A DNA stretch of 64,000 nucleotides from Arthrobacter sp. Marseille-P9274 (GTDB taxonomy: Bacteria; Actinomycetota; Actinomycetes; Actinomycetales; Micrococcaceae), in assembly GCF_946892675.1 (NCBI RefSeq), contig NZ_CAMPOV010000001.1:1276033-1340032 (forward strand), given 5' to 3'. The translations under genes were made by a program, and so were the position numbers. The stretch's first letter is position 1. Each line of letters begins with the position of its first letter. Below the pieces are notes generated by a model. That model ran no database searches, was not told where the DNA came from, and was given only the letters and a program-made list of their open reading frames with translations. This document shows positions 38,392 through 45,859 of this stretch, piece by piece.

Positions 38392-39315
38392 TCAACCTGC
38401 AGATATCCTGACCTGGTCATGTACGCGCAGCTGGGTCAGCGCAAGGCGGGTGAGGGGTACGTCGACCTGCAGGCGTTCAGCGATAGCCGAGTACTCGCCG
38501 AGCAGGTGTTCGCCTTCGTGCCGGTTTCCTGCCAGGACGTCCCGGTACAAGGACGATGTGAACACCGACCCCTGCTCGGTGAACATCTCAAGGCTCGCTG
38601 CGTGTGCCTCAGGCGGCACGGGGTAGCCGGCGGCTGCGGCCACTCTCTCGGTTTCCTCGATGACATCCAGAATGAACTCCTTCCCGGATGCGACCGCCAT
38701 GACGTGGCCGATGGAACCGCGCATGAGGCACGTGATGACACCGCCGGCAGTGATGAAGGCCCACTTGTGCCACATGGACGCGAGGACGTCGGATGAGATG
38801 ACACTGCCGAACCCCGGCGCCACCAGTTCCCGGCCGATCTCCTGCAACCGTCCGGTTGGTCGGCCGTCCTGCGTGCCGAAGGTCATCGAAGCGTGCGGCT
38901 TCATTTGGAAGACCGCACCGTCAGGCGTCACGGTACAAACAACGCGGACAATTCCGCCCAGGACCGTCTCCGCACCAAAGCGGGCGTTGAGTTGGTGCAG
39001 GTGGGCGAAGCCGTTGAGCAGGGGAAGGAGCGTTGTGTCCGGGCCGACAGCCGGAGCTATGTCCCGGACAGCGGCTTCCAGGGACCAGGCCTTCGTCATC
39101 AGGAGGACCAGGTCGTACGGGTGCCGGATCCCGGACGCCGTAATGGTTCGAATCGGCACCGTCTCGTCAAAGCCCGGGCCATAAACCCGCAGGCCGTTCC
39201 GCAGCTGGTTGGCCCTCTCCGGCCTAACGAGGAAAGTGACGTCCCGGCCGGCGCGGGCTAGGCAGGCCCCAAAGTAGCCTCCCGTTGCCCCGGCCCCAAC
39301 GACCAAGGTCTTCAT
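38392..39315 (-). CDS. ketopantoate reductase family oxidoreductase (ApbA/PanE-like)
   Basis: 307 residues. The Rossmann motif GAGATGGYFGACLARAG is at 7-23 with the NADP-type continuation FLVRPERA. The catalytic lysine is in LLMTKAW, and the C-terminal helical domain carries SSLYRDVLAGNRHEGEHLLG (the substrate-binding S-S-x-x-x-D pattern). It reduces ketopantoate or a related 2-keto acid. Its start overlaps the SARP-type regulator stop by 4 bp, so the two are co-expressed. Whether it is the biosynthetic PanE or a secondary-metabolism paralogue is open. Confidence 0.82.
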   Translation of the reverse strand: MKTLVVGAGATGGYFGACLARAGRDVTFLVRPERANQLRNGLRVYGPGFDETVPIRTITASGIRHPYDLVLLMTKAWSLEAAVRDIAPAVGPDTTLLPLLNGFAHLHQLNARFGAETVLGGIVRVVCTVTPDGAVFQMKPHASMTFGTQDGRPTGRLQEIGRELVAPGFGSVISSDVLASMWHKWAFITAGGVITCLMRGSIGHVMAVASGKEFILDVIEETERVAAAAGYPVPPEAHAASLEMFTEQGSVFTSSLYRDVLAGNRHEGEHLLGEYSAIAERLQVDVPLTRLALTQLRVHDQVRISAG

Positions 39316-40085
39316 TTCTGCACGCTCTCAAACGCCCGTCCGAAGAGTTCGCCTGCGCTGTAGGAAGGCGGGAGGCCGAGCTCGTCGAAAAAGCGGGAGT
39401 TGAATTCCGCATAGCCTCGCAGCGCCAGAGCCCGGTTCCCTTCCGCCAGTTGGGCCCTGAGGACAAGCTGCTGGGCCTCCTCGTCCAAGGGATCGATGCT
39501 CAGCACCGAAGATGCGGCCTCCACCGCCCCATGGGTGTCCCCCCGTTCAAGGAGGTGGGCGGCCAGCTGCTGCAAGGCCTTCACCCTCATGCTCCGCCAC
39601 TGATCCTGCGCCTCGAGGACCCAGTCGTCGTACCAGCCGGGTAACAGTTCGCCGCGGCTCAGGAGATGGATGCGGGAAGCTGCGGCTGCTCCTTCAACCA
39701 CGGAGGAACCTTCCAGCTGTATCCGAATGGCGCGCAGATCGTCGTCGACATCGTGGGCCAGCCGAATCCGCCCGGATTCGAGGCCCACGAGTCCGGGTAG
39801 TTCCCGGGAGATCTGGCAGATGGTCCCGCGGAGGCAGTTGGAGGCCTGCACATCGCTGCCGTCGGGCCAGAGCAGCCGCGCCGCAGCCGAACGTTCCAGC
39901 GTCCCGCGAACCGCGAGCAGGGCGATGAGCCGCTGCTGGCGCTTGGGTACTGCGTATTCGACCGACCCCCGCCCAAGCCGCCAGCCGCCGATTACCTCCA
40001 GCGCCCACGGGGCGGCGGCCGCCGGCGGTGTTTGGGGTCTTTCCAGGGTGGTGGTTGCAGCAGGCGCTTCGTTCGTACCGAACAT
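39312..40085 (-). CDS. SARP/BTAD-type transcriptional activator
   Basis: 257 residues. A winged-helix DNA-binding part (about 27-110, RQQRLIALLAVRGTLERSAA then RLLWPDGSDVQASNCLR) is followed by a bacterial transcriptional activation domain of TPR-like helices (about 125-250, GELLPGWYDDWVLEAQDQW). SARP proteins activate secondary-metabolite genes by binding direct repeats near -35 boxes. ATG 40085 has GAGGG 7 nt upstream; 40106 and 40124 are alternatives. It heads a two-gene unit with the reductase and is divergent from the small zinc-finger-like gene. Confidence 0.8.
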   Translation of the reverse strand: MFGTNEAPAATTTLERPQTPPAAAAPWALEVIGGWRLGRGSVEYAVPKRQQRLIALLAVRGTLERSAAARLLWPDGSDVQASNCLRGTICQISRELPGLVGLESGRIRLAHDVDDDLRAIRIQLEGSSVVEGAAAASRIHLLSRGELLPGWYDDWVLEAQDQWRSMRVKALQQLAAHLLERGDTHGAVEAASSVLSIDPLDEEAQQLVLRAQLAEGNRALALRGYAEFNSRFFDELGLPPSYSAGELFGRAFESVQK

Positions 40086-40236
40086 TCCGGGTCCCTCTTC
40101 CAACATTGCCGTCCGGGTTCGCATTCAGAATGCGCCCGCTCCGGGCATGGAATCGTCGGCCGCTGGATGCAAAAGTTGCGTACATCCACGGGTGTAGAGG
40201 GACCACTTGCCGGCTCATGCCCTATTGTTGAGGACC

Positions 40237-40608
40237 ATGGTTACTCGACGGGAAGCAGCGATCTTCCTTGATATTCCTCTGGAGATGGCCCGCCGCCACG
40301 GCATACCGTCACGGCTGTCGGAGGATGAATTGGCGGAGCTCGAGAAAAACCCGCCGGCATGGCTGCTCCAGTCCCGGGCCAACCGCACGGGCAAGAAGCC
40401 GGTGTGGGTGCGGCTTGAGTGCAGCATCTGCGGCTACCACGAGACCGCACGGCCGAAGAAGTGGTGGCCGGAGTTCAGCTTCCTCTACTGCGATGATCAC
40501 AGGCCAGGCGAGGTGCCCCCGCCGGACCGGGGGGTGGTCCGCAGCGAGTACGACGGGATCGGCAGCCGGTTCATCGGCATCGTCGACGTGGGGTTCCCGC
40601 AACCCTAG
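40237..40608 (+). CDS. small zinc-finger-like protein of unknown function
   Basis: 123 residues. It starts MVTRREAAIFLDIPLEMARR, an HTH-like helix pair with DIP/HGIP, followed by a possible treble-clef zinc site: CSIC (about 68-71) and CDDH (about 90-93). A conserved-looking tryptophan pair, KKWWPEF, lies between. I do not recognise the family. Start ATG 40237 has TTGAGGA 3-4 nt upstream. It is divergent from the SARP gene. No partner gene follows on the same strand for 1 kb. Confidence 0.55.
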   Translation: MVTRREAAIFLDIPLEMARRHGIPSRLSEDELAELEKNPPAWLLQSRANRTGKKPVWVRLECSICGYHETARPKKWWPEFSFLYCDDHRPGEVPPPDRGVVRSEYDGIGSRFIGIVDVGFPQP

Positions 40609-40730
40609 CGCGCTTCGAGGCGGCGCAGCCCGGGCCAGCGAGCACCCGCTCGATGACCTCGTCCCTGTGCAACGTGAGACATACCGGACCAGCAGACGCG
40701 GCAGGGCGCGGGCACCGACCCCGGAGGCAT

Positions 40731-41624
40731 TCAGCCATGGACTGGCTTGCCGTCAGCGACGTCAAGGATGCCGGACTCTTCGAAGTCGTAGACGAGCCTC
40801 GCGACTTTTTCGACCACAACGACGCCGTCCGCGAAAGTCTGGTGTCCGGAGGAGAGAATCGCGATGTCGTACCTGGCACTGTCGGCGTTGATGACCCCGA
40901 CGGAATGGACGTTCCACAGCAGGTTGTCGTCCGGTAGCCAGCCGTTCTTCAGGGCGACCGTGGCCCCATCTGCCGCGGCTCCGGCGGAGACGCCCCAGGC
41001 CTGGCTTGGATCGACGGATTCCATCAGCCCCAGCAGGTACTGCCGCAGCCCTTCGCTCAGCCAGTCGGCGCCGTCAGCCAGCGTCGTCATTATCCTGAGT
41101 TGGTCTTCCACGTTGGTAACGGTGACGCCCCATTGGCCGGGAATTGTCCGGGATATGCCGATCAAGTCATAGGTTGCGGCCAATGCCGGGGCCCCGCCAA
41201 TATGGCTGTACATCTGGCGTGTCGCCTCATTGTCGCTGTACCGGATCATCTGAGTGGCTAGATATTCCTCGTCAGCAGTCAATGCCCTGCCCTGCTCGTT
41301 GACTTCCCGGAATAGGGTCAACAACATGGGAACCTTGACCAGGCTTGCTTCGAAATACTCGGTCCCGGGCTCAAATGTCCACGATTCGCCGGTCAGCTCA
41401 TCAGTGACGGCCACGGAGAATTCCACCGGCAGTGTCGCTGCATATTCCCGGACTGCGGATTCCAGACTAGTCCAGTCCGCCTTAGGTGCTGCGGCTTCGG
41501 GTACCGCCGCTACGGTCACCTCCGGGTGGAGGGCGATTTCCGCTTGGGTGGTACCGCAGGAAGAAAGTGTCAGCGTCAGTGCCAGAGCGAACGCGTAACG
41601 CGCCGCGGCATTCCATCGGATCAT
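40731..41624 (-). CDS. lipoprotein serine hydrolase (class A beta-lactamase-like fold)
   Basis: 297 residues. Lipoprotein signal: hydrophobic core then LSSC lipobox near residue 23, a substrate for Lgt. Penicillin-recognising motifs in order: SLVK (S-x-x-K), SDN and KNG (in place of KTG). The E-x-x-x-N deacylation motif expected of class A beta-lactamases between SDN and KNG is not evident. So it is more likely a cell-wall hydrolase, or a protein that acylates slowly, than an active beta-lactamase. GAGGA lies 8 nt before the ATG. Confidence 0.75.
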   Translation of the reverse strand: MIRWNAAARYAFALALTLTLSSCGTTQAEIALHPEVTVAAVPEAAAPKADWTSLESAVREYAATLPVEFSVAVTDELTGESWTFEPGTEYFEASLVKVPMLLTLFREVNEQGRALTADEEYLATQMIRYSDNEATRQMYSHIGGAPALAATYDLIGISRTIPGQWGVTVTNVEDQLRIMTTLADGADWLSEGLRQYLLGLMESVDPSQAWGVSAGAAADGATVALKNGWLPDDNLLWNVHSVGVINADSARYDIAILSSGHQTFADGVVVVEKVARLVYDFEESGILDVADGKPVHG

Positions 41625-41744
41625 GGGCGGGAATCCTCAACTGCAGCAGCCCCCTATGCACTAATGATAGGCGACGGGAGCCTGTAAGGAGCGTGGCAAT
41701 AGCGGCGCATCCGGCCCGCCCCGCCGGGTGATCCGAGCATGCCG

Positions 41745-41773
41745 ATGACAAAGTCTGCACCCTCGGATAGGCT
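41745..41773 (+). promoter_or_regulatory. promoter of the leader ORF / DUF998-like gene
   Basis: ATGACA (41745-41750) and TAGGCT (41768-41773) are separated by 17 bp, close to the housekeeping consensus. Transcription would begin near 41780. This excludes in-frame starts upstream of it and places the leader ORF at the 5' end of the message. Confidence 0.5.
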
Positions 41774-41802
41774 TCCGACATCGTCCACACAGGGGGGCAC
41801 TC

Positions 41803-41901
41803 ATGAAGTCCACCGCTACAGGCATTTCCAGTTTGACCTTGCACGGGGACGATCCACACGGTCCGCGCTTCCTGCCAGTGACAGCACGCAGAACCCAGTG
41901 A
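41803..41901 (+). CDS. putative 32-residue leader ORF overlapping the DUF998-like gene start
   Basis: ATG 41803 with AGGGGGG 5 nt upstream opens a 32-codon frame (MKSTATGISSLTLHGDDPHG...). Its TGA overlaps the GTG of the membrane-protein gene (GTGA). It lies directly downstream of a good promoter. It could be a coupling leader; the alternative is a frameshift separating the true N-terminus from the membrane protein. Confidence 0.4.
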   Translation: MKSTATGISSLTLHGDDPHGPRFLPVTARRTQ

Positions 41902-43001
41902 GCCGGTCACTTCCCTTTGAACGGATCCGCCGCCACCTCAACCGGAGCGTGGCGCCGGTCGAATCCGCGGCGGTGATTCTCTCGGCAGCCGTGTTCGTGA
42001 TCTGGGCGCTGGTCGCCGCCGTGGTGTTCAGGGGCCAGTACCTGCCAATTTCCGGGCGCGGATCCATCGGCCAATTCGTCGCACTGACGGGGGCGATCAC
42101 CGCCGTCGTCGTCTTCATCGTGGCGGTCATGTCGGTGCGGGCCCACGACTCTTCGACAGCCAGTGCGGGGCCATCCGGACTACCGCGCGAGCGCCTCGGT
42201 TGGTACGACATCGCGGCAGTGGCCCTGGCTTATGCCGTCATTGCGCTGCTCGGGTGGAGCGCCATCGCCAACGTGGTTAGCGACAGCTTCCAAGGTGCCG
42301 TGGTTTACAGCCTGTCCGCGGCCCTTCTGGCGGGGGTGGCTGTCGCCGTGACGAGTTACGCGGTCTTCCTATCGGCGGTACATCTCACGCCGATGTCGCT
42401 ATCGCTCATCCTCGTCCTCTTCCTGGTGGTGGGAATTTTCACGAGCATGCTCACCGCCAGCGACCCGCTTTGGTGGCAGGTGAACATGAGCATGCTTGGA
42501 GTCACCGGTGACGTCTCTGCCCGCGCGTTCAATCTCACGCTGATTATCGGGGGCGTCGTCGTGACGACCATCGCCCACTACGCTACGTCGGCAATCCCTG
42601 CCGGGACATACCAGGAACAGCGAGGAAGACGCCGGGTCAGGTCAGGCCTCGCCCTGATCGGCATCCTCCTTGCCTGCGTCGGCATCCTCCCGGTGGACGA
42701 GTACCTCATCCTGCATACCCTCGCCGCGAGCGGCATGGCAGTGATCTACATTGCCTTGGTCGCAGGACTTCGGTGGCTCATTCCCGCCCTGCCGCGGACC
42801 TTCCTGATTCTTGGCTACCTCTTTGTTGCGGTGGTACTCGTCCTGGCAGTGTTCTTCTTCACCGGTTATTACACTTTGACCGCGGTTGAACTCGTCGCCT
42901 TCGTGCTCATCTTCAGCTGGCTCTTGGTCCTGATCCGCAACACGGACGCGATGCGCGCGTCAGCCCAAGCCAAGGAGCAGGTGCAGGAACAAGCCAGCTG
43001 A
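41898..43001 (+). CDS. polytopic membrane protein, DUF998-like
   Basis: 367 residues with about ten hydrophobic segments. The N-terminal part starts RSLPFERIRRHLNRS, a basic cytoplasmic stretch. ARAFNLTLIIGGVVVT near the middle resembles the DUF998 family; the C-terminal half repeats the arrangement and ends in a short Gln/Glu-rich tail. The function is unknown; transport or sensing is possible. GTG 41898 is chosen because the predicted transcript starts at about 41780 and no other in-frame start lies between. It has no Shine-Dalgarno of its own and overlaps the leader ORF stop. Confidence 0.55.
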   Translation: MSRSLPFERIRRHLNRSVAPVESAAVILSAAVFVIWALVAAVVFRGQYLPISGRGSIGQFVALTGAITAVVVFIVAVMSVRAHDSSTASAGPSGLPRERLGWYDIAAVALAYAVIALLGWSAIANVVSDSFQGAVVYSLSAALLAGVAVAVTSYAVFLSAVHLTPMSLSLILVLFLVVGIFTSMLTASDPLWWQVNMSMLGVTGDVSARAFNLTLIIGGVVVTTIAHYATSAIPAGTYQEQRGRRRVRSGLALIGILLACVGILPVDEYLILHTLAASGMAVIYIALVAGLRWLIPALPRTFLILGYLFVAVVLVLAVFFFTGYYTLTAVELVAFVLIFSWLLVLIRNTDAMRASAQAKEQVQEQAS

Positions 43002-43043
43002 ACCGGACGCGCCGGCCGCATGTCCGTTGAGTAGAAGAAGCGC

Positions 43044-43331
43044 TCAGTCGTTTCGCGCGTTGGTGACGACCTCGTATTCTTCGACCTCGAGGACCTCCAG
43101 GGTCAGGGCACTGCTGGCCTCGTTGCGGAGTTTACTGGCGGCCTCCTTGGCCGCGGCGAGGTGCTCCTCGTTGTCGTAGATGGCGACGGACAGGGACTTG
43201 CCGTTCCCCCTCCCGTTCAGGAAATAGAATGCCTGGCAGCCCGGGAGCTCCAGCACGCGCCTGACCAGGTCCTCTGAGGGGCCACCGGACGTTGCCTGGC
43301 GGCCTTTATATGTGCTGACTCGAGCGAACAT
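43044..43331 (-). CDS. small ABM-like (dimeric alpha-beta barrel) protein
   Basis: 95 residues. MFARVSTYKG, the middle VLELPGCQAFYFLNGRGNGK and LSVAIYDNEEHLAAAKEAAS fit the ferredoxin-like fold of antibiotic-biosynthesis-monooxygenase/EthD-type proteins that act as dimers. It has no catalytic signature and may be a small-molecule-binding stress protein. GGAGGA lies 7 nt before ATG 43331. It is convergent with the DUF998-like gene. Confidence 0.6.
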   Translation of the reverse strand: MFARVSTYKGRQATSGGPSEDLVRRVLELPGCQAFYFLNGRGNGKSLSVAIYDNEEHLAAAKEAASKLRNEASSALTLEVLEVEEYEVVTNARND

Positions 43332-43629
43332 CGGTCTTCCTCCACTTCTTGATGGCGGGAACCCCTGGGCCGCTGACGGCTGGTTCGGGCTCCTCCCACT
43401 AGTAGGAACCCGGCCGCGAATGGCCGCAAGACCGGAAACCGACAACTTTCCGGCACCGGGTAAGGATGTCTGCGACGAAGTAGGTGGGCGCGGCGCGTTG
43501 CGTCGGGCCGAGCCGGCAACCCCGGCCCGTTTCCCCGATCCGCACGTGCTGTTCACCTGAGCGAACCCTGGGTTGCCTATGATTCTGAGGGATCATCCGG
43601 GGCCGGTGGAGGGAATGTAATGGGGGCTG
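43332..43629. other. 298-bp divergent intergenic region
   Basis: No gene is supported. It must hold promoters for the ABM-like gene (minus) and the membrane protein at 43630 (plus). GC-rich, with no clear terminator or riboswitch. Confidence 0.4.
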
Positions 43630-44325
43630 TTGTTCAGGGCACGGAACCGGGGGAGCGGTGGAGCAACCGCGTCAGTTGGGGCACGACGCCTGACTGCATG
43701 GACTGCGAGCGCGGCCGCGGGGCTGGTCTACCTCGCCGCGTGGGCGATCGGACTGGCCCTGCCCGAGACGTCGGTTCCGGCCGGGGACGCTCCGGCCTCG
43801 GCGCTGGCTGGCTCGGCGGACGAGTTCTGGCGGTCGCTGCTGGTGCACGGGATTGCGGGGCTGGCCCTGCTGCCTGTCGCGTGCGAACAGCATCACCGGG
43901 CTGGGCTGCTATCCCTGCCGTACGCACGCGTTCTTTTGGCGGCGGCCGCGGCGGCCGCCGTTTTGTCGCTGGCACAGTTCCTGGTGGGGATGGCGCTCGC
44001 CGGTGTCCTCGGCAGTCCCGGATCCGGCATGGCGGCGGCGCTGTGGCAGGGCCTGAACATGGCTGACGGTGTCAAAATGCTGTGCCTTGCCCTGTGGATC
44101 AGCTTGGCAGCGCTGAGCGTCCGCGGCCGGGCTGGTCTGTTGCCGCGCTGGCTGCTTCCGGTGTCGCTGCTGGCCGTGCTGAGCCTGGTGCTGTCAGGCT
44201 GCGGCTACCTGCTGTCGGCCGCCCCGCTGATGCAGGCGGCCTTCCTGGCGCTGCCGCTGCTGCTCTTCTGGGTGGTTACTGCCGCGCTTTCTGCGGGAAG
44301 GGGACGCGCCGCTCTGCGGCAGTAA
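43630..44325 (+). CDS. hypothetical six-helix membrane protein
   Basis: 231 residues with six hydrophobic segments (about 26-44, 68-84, 99-128, 148-166, 176-195 and 203-222). No family is recognised. The start is uncertain: TTG 43630 follows an in-frame stop at 43618 and is the only early start codon besides CTG 43627. A GGAGGG lies 16 nt upstream, which is rather far. The ATG at 43620 belongs to another frame with no membrane character. The opposite-strand SCO1664 gene ends 14 bp after its stop. Confidence 0.5.
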   Translation: MFRARNRGSGGATASVGARRLTAWTASAAAGLVYLAAWAIGLALPETSVPAGDAPASALAGSADEFWRSLLVHGIAGLALLPVACEQHHRAGLLSLPYARVLLAAAAAAAVLSLAQFLVGMALAGVLGSPGSGMAAALWQGLNMADGVKMLCLALWISLAALSVRGRAGLLPRWLLPVSLLAVLSLVLSGCGYLLSAAPLMQAAFLALPLLLFWVVTAALSAGRGRAALRQ

Positions 44326-44339
44326 CGCGCCCACGACGC

Positions 44340-45041
44340 TTACACGAGCGGCCAGGGGAAGCGCATGCCGGTGCGGTCCACCGGCAGGACCCCCTCGCGC
44401 AGCAACCGCTGCACCCGGCGCTTCAACGCGCCGGCTTCCTCGTCGTCGAGAAGGTCGGCGACCTCGTCAGGCACGGCCTCCGCCAGCGGCGCGATGTCCT
44501 CGAGCAAGGCCTCGGGGATCGGTTCGCCCGCAAAGTCCCAGATCACCGTGCGCAGCTTGAAGTCCGCCGAGAAGCATAGCCCGTGGTCAATGCCCCAGAC
44601 GTGCCCGTCCTGCCCGCGCAGGACGTGCCCGCTCTTCCGGTCGGTGTTGTTCGCGACGCAGTCGAACAGGGCGATCTGCAACAGGACCTGATGCGTCTCA
44701 GGCGACTCCGCGTAGAGGGTGAAATAGTGCTCGTGCAGGTCGTTCTCGATGAACCACTGCAGCGACCCGACGCCGAGCGGGGAGTCCTCGCGGATCACCG
44801 TCGTTGGCACGATTCCCCAGTGCAGGTACTCGCTGAGCAGGTAGGCCGCGCGTTCCCGGCGGTACAGCCCGGGCTCGAAATCGGAGAGCGGCCGTTCCCC
44901 GGCCTCCGGCTTGTAGACAGCCCAGGCCGTGTCTTCCCCGCAGGAGATTTCGGCGAGGAAGGTGGCGTTGCTGCTGTGCAGGATGCGCCCAAGCAGTTCG
45001 ATGCGGCCCTCGACGAGCAGCGTCAGTTCACGGCTGCACAT
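44340..45041 (-). CDS. SCO1664 family protein (PI3/4-kinase-like fold)
   Basis: 233 residues. Kinase-like signatures: a lysine in AVYKPEAGERPLSDFEPGLYRRERAAY, LFDCVANNTDRKSGHVL (catalytic-loop D-x-x-x-N-x-D-R) and the metal-binding WGIDHGLCF. The family is annotated as SCO1664 and is related to phosphatidylinositol 3/4-kinase-like enzymes; the substrate is unknown. ATG 45041 is used; it overlaps the upstream phosphatase by 14 bp (GTG 45050 is also possible). In many actinobacteria this pair lies next to mycothiol-ligase genes, which are not seen here. Confidence 0.8.
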   Translation of the reverse strand: MCSRELTLLVEGRIELLGRILHSSNATFLAEISCGEDTAWAVYKPEAGERPLSDFEPGLYRRERAAYLLSEYLHWGIVPTTVIREDSPLGVGSLQWFIENDLHEHYFTLYAESPETHQVLLQIALFDCVANNTDRKSGHVLRGQDGHVWGIDHGLCFSADFKLRTVIWDFAGEPIPEALLEDIAPLAEAVPDEVADLLDDEEAGALKRRVQRLLREGVLPVDRTGMRFPWPLV

Positions 45042-45717
45042 CTTCCGCACCCTGTCGCGGTTGCCTCAGCCCTGCCAGCGGTCCGGCCGTCGAGTTCACC
45101 GTGAGGACGGCGGGCGGCTGGCCTTCCGTATACGAAATCACCGATACCGAGCCCGGGCTGATCGCGATCCGCTGGAAGAGATCCAGATGCGCGCCGAGGG
45201 CGTGGGCGACGGCGGCCTTGATCGGGTCAGCGTGGGAGAAGCACACGACGACGCCGCCCGCGTGGGTGGTGCGCAGTGCCTCAAGCGTTTCGACCATCCG
45301 TGCCTGCATCCGTGCGAAGCTCTCCCCGTCGGGGAAGCGGAAGACCGAAGGCGCATGCTGCACGGTCTGCCATTCCGGCAGGCCCGTCAGGTCGGCGAGC
45401 GCGGCGCCCGTCCAATCTCCGAAGTCGCACTCGATCAGGCCAGGCTCATGGTTTACCTTTAGCCCCGTGCCGGCTGCCGCGGGTGCCGCCGTCTCGACTG
45501 TGCGTTCCAGCGGCGAGGAGTAGACGCCGTCGACCTTGAGTCCCGCCAACCGTTCCGCGATCCGTTGAGCCTGGGCACGGCCGCGTTCGGACAGATGCAG
45601 GCCAGGAGCCCGCCCGGGCAGCACCGAGCCCGTCGTCGGCGTCTCCCCATGGCGCACCAGAAGGACCAGGGTGCTCGGCGCTGCCGCCGGTGGTGGTGGA
45701 GGTGCTGCGTCAGTCAT
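45028..45717 (-). CDS. histidine phosphatase family protein (MSMEG_4193-type)
   Basis: 229 residues. The phosphoglycerate-mutase-like RHGET motif (LVLLVRHGETPTTG, about 16-29) provides the phospho-accepting histidine. YSSPLERTVETA, the acidic residue in GLIECDFGDWTGA and the second histidine in VVCFSHADPIKAAVAHALG complete the site. The substrate is unknown. ATG 45717 has no ribosome site but a TACTCT box 7 nt upstream, so it is probably leaderless. It overlaps the SCO1664 gene and is divergent from the ChlI-like gene. Confidence 0.85.
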   Translation of the reverse strand: MTDAAPPPPPAAAPSTLVLLVRHGETPTTGSVLPGRAPGLHLSERGRAQAQRIAERLAGLKVDGVYSSPLERTVETAAPAAAGTGLKVNHEPGLIECDFGDWTGAALADLTGLPEWQTVQHAPSVFRFPDGESFARMQARMVETLEALRTTHAGGVVVCFSHADPIKAAVAHALGAHLDLFQRIAISPGSVSVISYTEGQPPAVLTVNSTAGPLAGLRQPRQGAEDVQP

Positions 45718-45859
45718 CAAATCCAGAGTAGCGTTCGCCGCCTTCCCCATGCCTCGCAAGCTCGGCCCGGGGACCCCTGGCGGCTCTCTTGCAGGGCCCG
45801 CGCCGGATCGGGGCCTTCAATACTCGATTCACCGCCGGTTCGGGGACTACCGTGGAGGT

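Noticed and set aside
40609-40730. Possible short minus-strand gene fragment (VCLTLHRDEVIERVLAG) after the serine hydrolase
   Set aside because: Too short, with no start or family match; left as intergenic.
43620-44066. 148-codon frame starting at ATG 43620
   Set aside because: It overlaps the hydrophobic six-helix frame, is Arg/Gly-rich and has no domain; the TTG-started membrane protein is favoured.
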